NCBI RefSeq assembly: GCF_024713945.1
Contig: NC_134685.1
Span: forward strand, 3,033,001-3,097,000
Reading direction: 5' to 3'
Origin: Dermatophagoides farinae
Taxonomy: Eukaryota > Arthropoda > Arachnida > Sarcoptiformes > Pyroglyphidae
DNA: 64,000 nt
The notes under the pieces are model-generated. The model saw nothing but the letters and a program-made list of their open reading frames with translations. It was not told where the DNA came from and searched no databases. The translations under genes were made by a program, and so were the position numbers. Below, piece after piece: positions 1-12,436 of the stretch. Each line of letters begins with the position of its first letter. The first letter of the stretch is position 1.

Positions 1-156
1 AACTCATGTGTGTGTTTTGTGGTGGCCATGTTAGAATTTTTTTTGTCTAAATTCTAATGATCTAACTAAATTATCTCGAAAAAAATAATTAGTTTGCACA
101 AAAAAAATTCATAATTATAATAATAGAATGAGTGTGTGTGAGGGTATGAAATATGA

Positions 157-192
<36 letters not shown>

Positions 193-595
193 GTGATTAT
201 CATCATCAAGCGATTCATTAAATTTTTTTTTCATCAAGAATTCATGATAAAATGTGTGTATGTGTCTGCGTGTGAAAGAGAGTTGTATGAGAGTTGAATC
301 CATCAGTCCAATCAAATACACACACACACACACAACAATTGAAAACAACCTACAAACACACATTTACATCAATCAATCATCAACATCAACAACATCAAAA
401 AACTAACAATTCAAACATACTCTCCCTATATACACATAAGAACAGATACTCATTTTTCAAATGAAATGAAAACAACAACAACAACAACCGAATTATAAAA
501 TACACATGATGATGACGATGATGATGATAAATAATTAGGTTAGTTTTTATTGTTTTTAATTTGATGATTATTGACCAATTTTATCGTTTTTCTAG
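1..595. other. Non-coding, low-complexity DNA at left edge
   Basis: AT-rich sequence with a compound GT/GA microsatellite at about 157-192 and short CA and CAA runs. It ends in a pyrimidine-rich tract and AG at 594-595, which could be the acceptor of the exon that follows. I see no other coding signal. Confidence 0.6.
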
Positions 596-742
596 AAACA
601 GCAGCAGCAGCAATTACAGCTGAACGTGGATGAAATTGGTGGAGAAAAAAAAATGCCAGAACAGAAACAACCAGAAAGGTATAGCCCAATGATGATGAAC
701 CAAAAAAAATCGAATGATGAATTTTGTCTGCTCGAATTATGA
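596..742 (+). CDS. Possible last coding exon of a gene lying left of the window
   Basis: A stretch of 48 codons followed by TGA is open directly after a good acceptor (ending TTTTTCTAG). It begins with Lys and a run of Gln, continues with acidic and polar residues (LNVDEIGGEKK, then MPEQKQPERYSP) and ends in NDEFCLLEL. The hydrophobic C-terminus could be a PDZ ligand, which is only a guess. The open frame has more CAG, CTG and GTG codons than the surrounding DNA. No donor or earlier exon is visible inside the window, so the gene would extend to the left. It may equally be a chance open frame. I do not recognise the protein. Confidence 0.3.
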   Translation, partial: KQQQQQLQLNVDEIGGEKKMPEQKQPERYSPMMMNQKKSNDEFCLLEL

Positions 743-1632
743 ATTTTTCTCCTTTTTTTCATCATCATCATCATCATTCATTCATTATGGAAATCAACCG
801 ATTATTGTGATCAATCATCACTTGATTTATATAAATTGTATAAATGGAAATCGATCGGAATGAAAAATTTCGATGTTAAACAACAACAAAAAAATGACAA
901 ATTTTTTTTCTTACTCAAATTCTACATATGTGAGATTCCATTACCACCACCACCACCCAGAAAACTCCTACTACCTACAATCTTGTTGTTAAATACATCA
1001 TCAACACACACAGACAAACACAAACAAAAATATTGCCAAAATAACATTGAAACAACAAACTAAATTCACATTTTGAGTGGGTGTTTACATGTTTATGGAG
1101 TGGGAGTGTGTGTGTGTGTGTGTTCATCATTATATCATCATCGTTATATCCAATATAATCAATGAATTTGATTCTTGAAATTTATCCATTTGGAATCACA
1201 TTCATTCACAAACAACAACAACAAAAAAAAACATAAACAAACAAAAAGTGTGATAGACAATGTGCGAGAGAGTTGAAAAAATTAAAATAAAAAAAATAAA
1301 AAAATTTTTCTCTGTATAATTTTTAAGAAATAAAATTTTTGATCTTTTGATTTGTTTTGGATGATGAATGTATGTAGTGGTTGTAGGTTAATCAATTGGA
1401 TTGGTTTTTTTGGCCAAAACAAAAACGACCGATTTTCATTTCGATTTCAAATCAATCAATTTGATTACCTTTTTTGTGGATAGTGGGCGGTTGATTTTCG
1501 GCCCAGAAAAATTGTTGATTGATTGAATCAATTCTAGTGGATTTTTTTCGTTTTGTTCTGGTAGTTGCAATAATATTCTGATTTGATGATTTCTGATATT
1601 CAATAATTCATTTCATTCCATCGCCATCAATC
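743..1632. other. Intergenic region upstream of the DEG/ENaC gene
   Basis: AT-rich DNA with GT repeats near 1105-1122 and homopolymer A/T runs. It should hold the promoter and 5' untranslated region of the channel gene at 1633, but I see no specific element. Confidence 0.5.
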
Positions 1633-3948
1633 ATGGGTACACGATTAACAACTTTGGGTGCCGATTCCGGTGTTCCGGGTTTCACTCGTATATTCAGCTC
1701 TACTGGTATACGGAAATCATTTTGGATAGGTGTCGTACTCATATTCATCACATTGACTGTACGTGATTTGATTGATTTGATTAAAGATTATGTACAATAT
1801 CCGGTTACGGTTAATGTTCGTATTGCTGATTCTCGTGTATTGCCATTTCCAGCCATAACTATTTGCAATCTAAATCTGGTGCATCGATCAAGATTTTGTG
1901 CAGCAAAAAATGTTGAAAAACCAGAAATTATTGAAAATATTCTGTGTGCAAAAATTGGTGATATGTTGAATCAATGTAAAATTTCAAATGTAAGTTTTTT
2001 GATTATTTTTGTTGTTGTTGTTGTAGTTGAAATTTTTCTTATCACATAGATGATGGAAGATCTAATGGATCAAGGTGAAAGTATTTGTGGATTGAAAAAA
2101 ACTTCATCAGAACCAGGTGGTTCGAATACCAATCGCCGTGGACCGGGAAGACGTGGAAAACGACAATTAAAATTACAGGATATATTGAAAACAGTACGAG
2201 AAGTTGGTAATGCCGTACGTGGTGATGGCCAAAAAGGTTCCAGTATTATTGATATTTATAATGATTTTCAAGAATCGGTAAAATCAATGGCAGATGGGTC
2301 AGGTGGACCATTGGATGAAACATTGACACAGTTGGCTAATTTTCTTGGTTTCAACGTATCGAATAGTCTGGATATTATACCGATGTTGTTTATGAAAGCA
2401 TTCACCGATACAACTGGCTGTCGACTAGGTAGTAGTGATGTTGGCGATATACTTCCGGATAATATTCGTTTAACGTTGAAAAAATTAACGAAAACATTCA
2501 TGAATCGTGAATGTCTATTCAAAACACCACGACTTATACGGTTATTTCATGATACATCACAAAAGATTGTTAAATCATTGAATAATTGTACAACACCATG
2601 GTTAGAAACGTTGAAATCTAGTGTGAAAAAAGGAGAAACACCGTGGTTTTTTCTGCTGGATTTACTTTCATCTTGGTTAGCTGATTTGGCTAAAAATCGT
2701 CCCGAAGAAGCGAAACTTATTGGCCATCATGGAACGGATCTGATTAAACAATGTATTTTTGCTGGCCGTACTTGTAGCCCATTAAAAGATTTTAGCCATT
2801 TTTTCTACAATTCTTATGGTAATTGTTACACGTATAATCTTCATATTGATCATTTTAAAGTACAGGATTCACTTTCCGGTTTTACTGGACCAAAATTTGG
2901 TCTAGAAATTGTATTGAATTTGGAAACCGAACAATATATGCCAACATCGCGGGAATCTGGTGCTAAAATTGTCATACATGATAGTACAGCAAGAGCTGAT
3001 CCAGATCAAGATTCTGTACACGTAGCGCCAGGTCTTGTTACATATATTGGTGTACGTATGGTGAATATAACACGATTACCACATCCATATCCAGATAAAT
3101 GTTCCAATGTATGGCGTGATCTTGGCCTAGAAAAATGGGCAAGAGAATTAAATTATGATGCATATTCCACACAAATCTGTTTGAAATTATGTTTGCAACG
3201 TTTTACGATAATTTATTGTGGTTGTTGGTTACCATCATCACCACCACCTAAACAAGATGTACCACAATGTAATAATCGTAAACAAAAAGAAGATGAACGA
3301 TGTACAGAAGAAATACATCAGATGTATTATAATGAAACGATAAATTGTGATTGTCCACCAAGATGTACGGAATTATCGTTTGAAAAATTTGTTTCAACCG
3401 GACAAGAATTACAACAATGTTCGATATTGACAACGGCAAATTTTGGTAATAAAAATAATCCAAATGACAATAGCAACAGCGACAGCAACAACAACAACAA
3501 CAACAAAGCAGTCGAAATAGTGATCGATAAGGATGATGATTCGAATGATGAAGATGCAGAAATGAAATTGGATAAAAACAATATGGCCAAAGTGGTAATC
3601 TATTTTCAATCATTAAGTTATCAGGAAATTACACAATATCCAAAATATACCGTTACAACATTATTGGGAGCAATCGGTGGTATACTAGGTGTTTATATGG
3701 GATTTTCATTTCTTGCCCTGTTCGAAGTATTCGATTTATTTGGTCGTGTATTCTGTTGTATTGTTCCATCACCACCACCACCAACAACAACAACAACACA
3801 AGAACGAATCAAATCAGCCAATCTTGAACAATTATCATCATCATCATCATCATCACCAGAATATTCAATCAAAAGTCAAAGTAATGAATCATTGGTGAAA
3901 ACAATGAAATCAATGAATGTTAAATCAAGAATGGTTTCGAAACACTGA
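1633..3948 (+). CDS. DEG/ENaC (amiloride-sensitive type) sodium channel subunit
   Basis: Two exons, 1633-1989 and 2050-3948, join in phase 0 across a 60-base intron (GTAAGT...ATAG) to give 751 residues. The family has two membrane segments with a large Cys-rich extracellular domain and forms trimeric Na+ channels at the plasma membrane. Seen here: TM1 at about residues 28-50; the post-TM1 motif FPAITICNLN; Cys-rich stretches such as YCGCWLP and CDCPPRC before TM2; and TM2 near residues 655-690 with the gate and filter pattern LLGAIGGILGVYMGFS, including the GxS-type filter. An RGKR tetrabasic sequence ends at about residue 157 in the extracellular part. A Ser/Asn/Asp-rich insert precedes TM2 and the cytoplasmic tail is Ser-rich. 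Pickpocket or degenerin subtype cannot be assigned. Confidence 0.9.
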
Positions 3949-4012
3949 ACAAAAAAAAAAATCAATCTCAACAACAATCAGTCAATTCAATAGTTTGGAA
4001 AAAATTCTTTTT

Positions 4013-4049
4013 TTTATTATTATTATTCTTGTTAGACTAGGTAAATAAA
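4013..4049. terminator. Overlapping poly(A) signals of two convergent genes
   Basis: AATAAA lies at 4044-4049 on the + strand, about 95 bases after the DEG/ENaC stop. On the - strand AATAAA reads at 4018-4013, about 145 bases after the ankyrin gene stop. If both are used, the two 3' ends overlap. Confidence 0.45.
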
Positions 4050-4161
4050 GTATATAAAAAAAATATTATTTGATTTTGTTTGTTTTTTGTTCAAAAATTC
4101 ATTTCATAAGCAGAAGGAGAAAAAAATAAATATAAAAAGGCAAAAGTTTTAAATTCAATTC

Positions 4162-7100
4162 TCAATAGGTATCTGAATCATCATCATCGTCATCGTTATC
4201 GTTGGCTATTGTATGATTCTGTTTATGATGATTATGATTATGATTGGAATGTGGCTGATGTTGTTGAGCAGCAGCAGGTAATGATAATCTTGAAATTTTA
4301 TCACAGATTAATTTTTCATAACTTTTTATAAGTTCCATCGGTGGTAATGATTGACGTGATTTTTGTTGACATTGTACATGTTTACTATTGATTACAATGG
4401 AATTATTCACCATTATTATTGATGATGATGATTCATCATTGATTGTATTATTGCTGTTGTTGTTTGAAATATTTTCAGATGTTTGTTGTTGTTGTTGTGT
4501 TGTATCCAAAACTGATGTATCATCATCATCATCTATTCGCACCATAAATGTTTCAACAATTGATAAACAAATTGCCGATAAACGTGTTGGCGTACAATAA
4601 AGACTTGGTGAATAGCCGAATGAATCATAACAATCCCATGGTGAACCACAAAATAACAGTTCTTTAATCAACGTTGGCATCAATTTTTTCGCTGCCAAAT
4701 GTAATGGTATTTGTTCATGGTGATTTTTGCCATTTATCAATTTTTCAATTTTTCCACATTGTTTTGCATGTTCAATTAAAATCATTCCAGTCAATTTGGA
4801 TCGTGATAAACAGGCCAAATGAAGAATATTGTTCATTTCATTATCAACGGCCATTATGTTGGCTTCAGCACAATTAGCCAGAATATAACGTACAATACAA
4901 TAATTGCCCGAATATGAAGCATACAATAATGGTGTTAGACCTTTTTGATCCGGTTGATTAATGTCCATTTTCAATTCAATCATCAATAATTTGATTAAAT
5001 AAAAATCTTCAATCGGAATATTGGACATACAACAATAATGTAACAATGTTCTATAGTAGTTAAAGAACGAAAAAAAAATTTGATTATACATAACACCATG
5101 AAACCAGCTACCACATTACCTATCAAATGGTCCACGTGAATCAATCAAAACATTTGCACCGTGTTTCTGTTGGATATATTGGATAAATTCCAAATTGTGA
5201 CAGAATCTAATTTGTAGAAAGAGAAAAAAAAAATTCAATCAATCGATTAAACAGAAAAAAAACAACAACATACCCAGCAAAAAACATTAATGATACATAT
5301 GATGATTGATTTAGATTTAGATTTAGATAATATTCAAGAATATTTTGATGACATTCAAAACATGCAATCTGGATGGCAGTAAAACCATTACAATCTTTTG
5401 TTGTTAATAAATGTTGTAGATATCTATGATTTGATTTATGAAAAAAATTACACAACAAAATAAATGTCTGTAAATCACCACGTTGTGCACATAGATGAAA
5501 TACATTATGACCACGATCATCATTTACAAATTGTATGCCTGATTTCAATAATAATTGTATTGTATGATGATTTGCACCGATTACAGCATAGAATAGTGCA
5601 TTACGTTGTCTCTTATCGCGTAGATTAATGTCCACATTTTTATATAATAAAAAATTCACTACCGAATGACCATTTGGACTTAATGATGAAAGCATTAATA
5701 ATCGTTCTTTTGGCAATATTCTATCAACTATATTGAATAATAAACATAATGATTTACGATCACCAGTAGCAGCGGCAAACAATGACATTCGTATAAATGT
5801 TTCTGAATTACGACATAATTCATATAGATATCGTGCACAATCCAATTGTGAACGACGTATGGCCATTTCGAATGCTTGATCACAATCATTGAAACCAAAT
5901 TGAATTAATTCTTTCAATACATTTGAATGGCCATAATATACAGCCAAACGTAATGGACAGATAAATGAATTGGATAATTTTCTATAAATTTCTTTATCTG
6001 ATAACCAATTTATATTGATCAAATATTTTAATGCCAATGAATAACCATTTGCAACGGCATAATGAAATGGTAAACAATATTGATCATCAACAATAGAAAT
6101 ATCGGCACCAGATTCAATGAATAATTGAACAATATCGGTTATATTCGATTCATGTTGTCTACATAAATAATGTAATGGTGTACGTCCATATATATCTTGT
6201 TGATTAATATCGAATCGAGAGAATGATTGTCTCAATGTTGAACATAATTTTGTTGGTAATGAATCAAATAATAGATCAAATTCATCTTCTTTAAGTAATA
6301 ATAAACGTATAAATTCGATGCCAACAAAATTATTTGCACAAGCATAATGTAATAATGAACGTTTATATGCATCAACAGGTGGAAACAATATAATCATCAT
6401 CATCATCATCATCATCTTCGTTAGTCATCGTAACAGAAGCAACAAGTTCATAAAGACAATCCATACTGCCACTATAAGCGGCCATATAATGTGCTGTACG
6501 ACCATATTTATCCATTGATTTTGTATCGCAAATAACATCACCACTACCAAATTCATCATCATTATCGATGGTTGTTAAAAATTTACAAAATAATGATAAC
6601 ATTGAATATGCAGCCATATGTAAAACAGTGTGGCCATCTTTATTGGTCATGTTAATATTGGCACCATGTTTTCGTAATATTTTCAGTTTTTCTAATTTAA
6701 CATGTTGAACAGCTTTATGAATTGGTGTTTCTAATCGATAATCACAGGCATTACAATCGGCACCCATAATGATTAATGTTGATATGACCATTTCCATATC
6801 ATTACAGCCAACATAATGTAATGGTGTACAATTGAATTTGTCCACAACATTTAAATGTTTGGCCAAATTATTTGAATTTGAATGTTGATCATCATCATCA
6901 TCATCATCATCGTTATCATCATCATCATCATTATTTTTATAATGATAAATAATTTGTTCAACAATAGGATAAACATTTAGATTAGGAAATCGAATCATAC
7001 AAAGATAATGTAATGGCCAAACACCGTTAAGATTTGGTATATCAATCAAATTGGCTTTATGTTGAATGATTGATTCAAAAATGGGCAAATAACCAACATA

Positions 7101-7919
7101 TGCAGCCCAATGAGCGATTGTATTACCATACAAATCTTTTACATCCATATCGGCACCAAAATTTAATAATGCATTATAAACATCCAGATTTTTTTCCACA
7201 ATGGCTATATGTAATGGTGTCAATAATGATTTACTTCGGACATTAACATCGGTCTGTCCATGTTCAATCAATAGCTGTATAACGGCCAATTTATTATCGA
7301 CCATTGCTGAATAATGTATAGGACGAAGACCATATTTATCCTGTACATCAACTTTGGCACCATGTTCCAATAATAATTCGATTAGTGGTAAATTTTTACT
7401 ATAAACAGCATAATGTAATGCAGTAGCACCAATCGAATCGGTTGCATCAATATTGTTGACATGATCGATTAATAAACGTGCACAATCCAATGAACCCATT
7501 TGTGCACAAACATGTAATGGTGTTAAATGTGTCAATGTTCGTGCATTAATATCGGCATTATGTTCAATCAATAAACGTACACATTCAATATGATTATTAC
7601 GACATGCACGATGTAATGGTGTAACCAGATTATTATCACGACAATTTATCGTATAATAATCAGATTCAAGTAATACACGTAACGATTCATCACGGCCTAA
7701 AGCAGCGGCCAAATGTAATGGTGTACGACAGCCACAATCGATCCATGTGTTCATATCATGATGATGATCATTATTATTCTTCATTTGAAGTAATTCCCGT
7801 ACACGAATCGAATCATGACCAATTATGGCACGTATAATTTCCGGTTGAAATTGTAATACATTATTATTATTAAAACGTTGTGTACGACGTGTATTTTTTT
7901 GCATCATCATCATCATCAT
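4162..7919 (-). CDS. ANKRD28: Ankyrin-repeat regulatory subunit of protein phosphatase 6 (ANKRD28/44/52 type)
   Basis: Coding segments, 5' to 3': 7919 to about 6375, then 6373-5274 in the next frame, 5206-5120 and 5050-4162. The last two junctions are GT-AG and keep phase. The product is about 1,200 residues, nearly all ankyrin repeats (TPLHLAAALG, TPLHRACRNNH, ATALHYAVYSKN, RTLLHYCC). In vertebrates this family scaffolds the PP6 catalytic subunit. Assignment rests on order-by-order resemblance, as remembered, to ANKRD28: the acidic linker after the CLYELVAS repeat, the near-terminal GYSPSLYCTP (family GYTPALACAP) and a C-terminus ending DSDTY (family DSETY). A long Asn/Ser/Asp/His-rich insert sits in the last exon. 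Oddity: the frame must move by +1 close to 6374, where the first frame ends TGT TGA and the next begins GAT GCA. This could be an extra base in the assembly, an allele defect or recoding. Confidence 0.85.
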
Positions 7920-8678
7920 TGTTGTAGTTGTTGATCAATGATTCAATAAATTTTTTTTTAAGACAATTTGCATATGATGAATGTGTATGAAAATATTGAA
8001 CTGCGCATCATTAAAACGATGATGAAATGTTGTATTATTGTTGTTGTCGTATTGGAAGGAGATAATTTTTTTTTTTTTTTTTTGAAGCAACAAATTATCG
8101 AGATCAAGGCACAGGGGCAAAAAAAATGACCAAGAAACCCGATGATGATGATGATTGGATGAATGATGAGTGGAGAGAACAAAAAAAAAATCGAAATGTT
8201 TTCAGTAAATGGAACTCAAAAATGATGATTTGAACATTTGTGCATGGGGGTTGAGTATAATAAAATTTTTAGATGTTAAAAATATTGAGCAATGATGGAA
8301 ATATAGAAATTTAAAATTGAAAAAAAAGATTGATCATCGTCACCATCACCATCATCGTTTAAACATCATTTTTTTTTTTTTTTGGTCCAACAGATGATCG
8401 TTTTTTTTGCAACGAATTTCGATCACGTGATCTTAGGTTCTATTTCTACGTATCCGTGGCGGTTGGGTGGATATGGAATTTTTTTTTTGCATTTCAATAA
8501 AAGTGAGGCGGTAATTTTTTTTTTTTTTTGTTATCCAAAATTTTTTTTTTTTTTGACCGATGACATTGTTGTTGGACGTCAATATAAAAACAATTTTTTT
8601 TTCTGGTGATGTGTGAATAAATGAAATGAATTTGATTTAAATTTTTTTTTTCTCGCAAAAGAAATTTTAATTATAATT
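7920..8678. other. Divergent intergenic region
   Basis: This 759-base space lies between the starts of the ankyrin gene (-) and the basic low-complexity protein gene (+) and probably carries both promoters. It is rich in T and A homopolymers (for example 8067-8083 and 8370-8383) and CAT repeats. No gene seen. Confidence 0.5.
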
Positions 8679-9654
8679 ATGAATTATTCAACAAATCTGC
8701 CGCCCATTAAACATGGATTCGATAATAATCATCATGTATTGGAATTTTTACAAGAAATTCGTACCATTATTGATCGATTGGAGGTAAAAATTTTAAATCA
8801 TCATTCATCAATGAATGTTGATCAATTAAAATTGAATCAAATTGATTATATTGATCAACGTCAGATTGATTTATATATCGATCTACTTTATCGTGATGCA
8901 TTGGCTGATTTAGCAACAACAAATTTTACTTACGATTATGATAGAAGATTGATGGCTGAAATGATGATGATTGATAATAATAATCATCATCATCATCATC
9001 AGCAACAACAACAAACAACAATTACCATCACCGATCATAACGGTTGACGATTTGTCATCACCGTCACCGTCACCGTCGCCATCGCCATCAACATCAACAT
9101 TAACATTATCACCACCGACACCGAAATCATCGCCACCAAAATCATCGAAATTGACCGTTGTAAAACGGAATAAAAAAAATAGGCAATCGAAAGAAATGGC
9201 CACTACAGCGACAGCAACAGCAACAGCAAATCCAAGACGTTCGAAACGATTATCCAGTATTCGAACATTATCATCAATGGTGGCTACAAAGAAAAACGCG
9301 ACAACAAACAAATCGAATGAAGAGAATAATTTGGAACAACAACAACAATCCAAAGAGATATCATCATCATCAACATCAACATCATCGTCGTCATCATCAT
9401 TAACGGTATCGAAAAAGAAAAGAGCATGGAATGAAATTATAAATAATAAAAAAAATCAAAAACAAAATCATCAATGTCATCATCATCATCATGGCAATGG
9501 CAATAATGGTAACCATCTTGATAACAATAATGATGACAATGATGATGATGATGAAAAACGTTTAGCATTAATGTCATTTGCAAGCCGTCGTAATCTATGG
9601 GAAAGACGTTCATTGAATTCAAGTTTTAAATATCGTCCAGTGCAGAAACGATGA
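8679..9654 (+). CDS. Hypothetical Ser/Thr- and Lys/Arg-rich low-complexity protein, frame broken at one TGA
   Basis: The first part, 8679-9044, encodes 122 residues: a polar N-terminus (LEFLQEIRTIIDRLE, IDLYIDLLYRDAL, probably helical) followed by His and Gln runs. The second part, 9046-9654, encodes 202 residues in the next frame: (SP)n repeats, a basic region (NPRRSKRLSSIRTL), Ser runs, KKKRAWNEIINN and a distinctive C-terminus SFASRRNLWERRSLNSS. The first frame stops at GGT TGA (9042-9047); reading on from GAC at 9046 gives DDLSSPSPS. I found no GT-AG intron that joins the frames. The composition suggests a disordered, possibly nuclear or DNA/chromatin-associated protein, but this is inference. 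Two separate genes are unlikely, because the second frame has no good start of its own. I do not recognise the family. Confidence 0.55.
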
Positions 9655-10501
9655 CAAAAAAAAAATTGTTGAAAATTTTCTTATTTTATTTTTGTTTAAA
9701 AAAAAAAAAATATTGAATAGAAAATGAAAATAAAACTAATGTGAAAAAAAACGTTTATTGATTATTGATTTTATCAAACAAAAAAAAAAAAAAAAAAACA
9801 TCACAGAGATCAATAAAGGTAGATGGTGGGTGGGTGGGTGGTTGGTAGAGCGGTGGGAGGTAGACATATGACATGACATTTCGTAATATTTCAAAAAATC
9901 AAAAATTCATTCGTACAACAAAAATAGATTTTCTATATATATACAGTAATTTAATTTAGAAAATTTTAAATTATCACACACACACACAGAGAGAGAGAGA
10001 CATAGAAATAACGTGTGAATTGAAATTTGTTTTTTTTTAAATTTAAATAATAAAATAATCAATAATCGATAATAAAAAAGTTTTTTTTTTGAAAAAAAAA
10101 ATTAAGTAAATGATTCGTTATCATTTTGTTTGTGTATGAGAGTGTATGTATTTGGTATTTTCAAAATATAATATAGTCTTTAAGGATTCTAAAATGATGA
10201 TGATGATTCATGATCAATGTAGAAAAAAATGTAGAAAATGATGTCATTTTTTTGTGGGGGGGGGGGAGCAGTTGTTGACATTTTTGTGTATGTGTGTGTG
10301 TGTTTGTTTAATTGATTAAAACTAATGCACGTGTTGATTATTCATGCATGTGTAAACAAAACAAAAAAAAACCGATGCAATATGGTATAAGATGATGATA
10401 ATCATGACGAGCACAAATTCAAAAAAAAAAAATTTGAAATGAATGACGTTATGACATTATGGAATTTGTCATCATTATGGTGAATGAATGAATGAATTGT
10501 T
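9655..10501. other. Region between convergent genes
   Basis: Likely 3' untranslated DNA of the gene ending at 9654 (AATAAA at 9729-9734) and of the phosphate transporter ending at 10502. It contains long A runs (about 9779-9798), GGTG/GGTGGGTG repeats at about 9825-9845, a CA/GA microsatellite near 9976-10000, a G run at 10256-10267 and a GT run at about 10288-10303. No gene seen. Confidence 0.55.
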
Positions 10502-12436
10502 TTATACTGTAAACATAAGTATCCACATTGCAGCTGCAGCAAATAATGCACTTAATGGAACTGTTAATGCCCATGATATTGCAATATTGATGAATAATTT
10601 CCAATTAACACCTTTTTGGCTATTCATTGCTTTACCAACAAATACAACCGAACCAACTTGACAATGTGTAGTTGAAACTGGTAGGCCAATTTTCGATGCT
10701 AACAATACGGTTGAGGCGGCACCAATTTCAGCAACAAAACCAGTACTTGGTGTTATTTTCGTTAATCTTTTGCCCATTGTTTGTATGACACGACGACCCC
10801 AAATCCAAAGACCGACTGACATGCCAACACCACCGAATAATAATAAATACCATGGGCTTTCATCTGTTTGTGTACCGGTTTGATATAACATCACTACAGC
10901 AACCAATGGACCAATTGCATTACTAAAAAAAAAAATAATGAAAAAATTCAACCACAAATAAATGGAAACAGTCAAATTAATTGAAGCAGATTTTTGTTTG
11001 CTTACCTCGTATCATTGGCACCATGAGCAAATGAACTAAAACAGGCTGTTAGAATATGTAAAAAGGTGAAAATTTTTGCCACTTCTGGTTTATCATCATC
11101 AACATCGAACGATTGTTGAACATTGTTTTTTTCGGCTATTTCTACATCAATCGATTTTCGAATATTATTATTGTCATGATCATCATTCTGATTCTGATTC
11201 TGATTATTATTATTATTAGCCGATGGTGGACAACTATTATCAATGCCACCATTTTCATCATTATTAACAATTGGTGTTAATTTCATTATATCGACCGGAT
11301 TTTCTTTACTATTCTTCTGTTGATGATGATGAAGATGATGATCCAAATGTTGTTGTGTCATTTGAATGGCTGTATGTGTAAGATTGGATTTAATTTCAAG
11401 AATTTTTGCATGTAAATGTGGTACAATCCATATTCGTACTAGAAGGCCAACCACTGTGCCAACAACACAGGCCATTATCAATGCAATCCACCAGGTGATG
11501 TATTTTAAAACTAAAATTTAAAAAATTTTAAAAATTTAAAATTCATTTTCGTTAGATAAATATCCATAAAACAAACAACTTACATAATGGACCATTATGA
11601 ACAATGGAAAAAATGTTAATGAATATGGTGAAACCATAGAAAACTGGCAACATTTTCAGACCATTTTTAAGCGGTTCTTCACGATTAATAATATACCAAC
11701 GTATAAATAAATACAATGACAATGATATTAGACCGGACATTATTGGACTAATGAACCATGATGCAACTGTAAAATAAAATGAAAAAAGAAACCGATGTAG
11801 TGGATTAATTACTATGTTTTCCCCAAACACAACAAACCAACCAACATACCGATACGTATTAATTCTTGCCATTTTACTGAACCAAAACCATGACCAACGA
11901 TTGAAAAACCAATCATAGAACCAACGATACTATGTGTGCCGGACACTGGCAAACCAAACAAAGTGGCCACCAAATTCCATAATGCTGAACCAAATAATGC
12001 GGCCAAATAACCGGCCATTAAAACTTTGGTATCATCATACATTTCCACATATATCATGCCAACACGTATAGTGGATGATACTTTATAACCTAATTTTAAA
12101 AAAATGGTCAAACAAAATTAATTCGATCAATCAATCAATCAATTAATCGAACGAATACTACTTACCCAATAATACAGCACCACTGATTTCAAATATTGTT
12201 GCCAATATACATGCTTGCCGTTGTGTTAAAACTTTTGAACCAACTGATGTACCAAATGAATTGGCAACATCATTGGCACCGATGCCAAATGCGAGAAAAA
12301 ATGCCAAAATAAATGACAATATCAATATCCATAATACAGAATGTTGATCCAATGGTTCCATTGTCGATGATATCGCTGTAGTTGATGATGATGATGTTAT
12401 TGTTGTATAAACATCTTTTAACATTGTCACATACAT
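10502..12436 (-). CDS. SLC20A: Sodium-dependent inorganic phosphate transporter (PiT family, SLC20)
   Basis: Five exons, 12436-12166, 12089-11850, 11766-11584, 11510-11006 and 10922-10502, join with intact phase to 539 residues. PiT proteins import inorganic phosphate with Na+ across the plasma membrane. Both signature repeats are present: [19 protein letters not shown] in exon 1 and [15 protein letters not shown] across the exon 4/5 junction, where the family usually has GANDVSNAIGPL. The conserved [14 protein letters not shown] and the C-terminal STTHCQVG region are also clear. Exon 4 carries the large intracellular loop, here filled with Asn, Gln and Asp runs. The start used is the first ATG of the frame, followed by a Ser/Thr-rich N-terminus before TM1. 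The assignment is firm; SLC20A1 and SLC20A2 cannot be told apart. Confidence 0.93.

Noticed and set aside
3248-3613. Long antisense frames across the DEG/ENaC gene
   Set aside because: Mirror images of the coding strand's repeats; the sense frame has clear family motifs.
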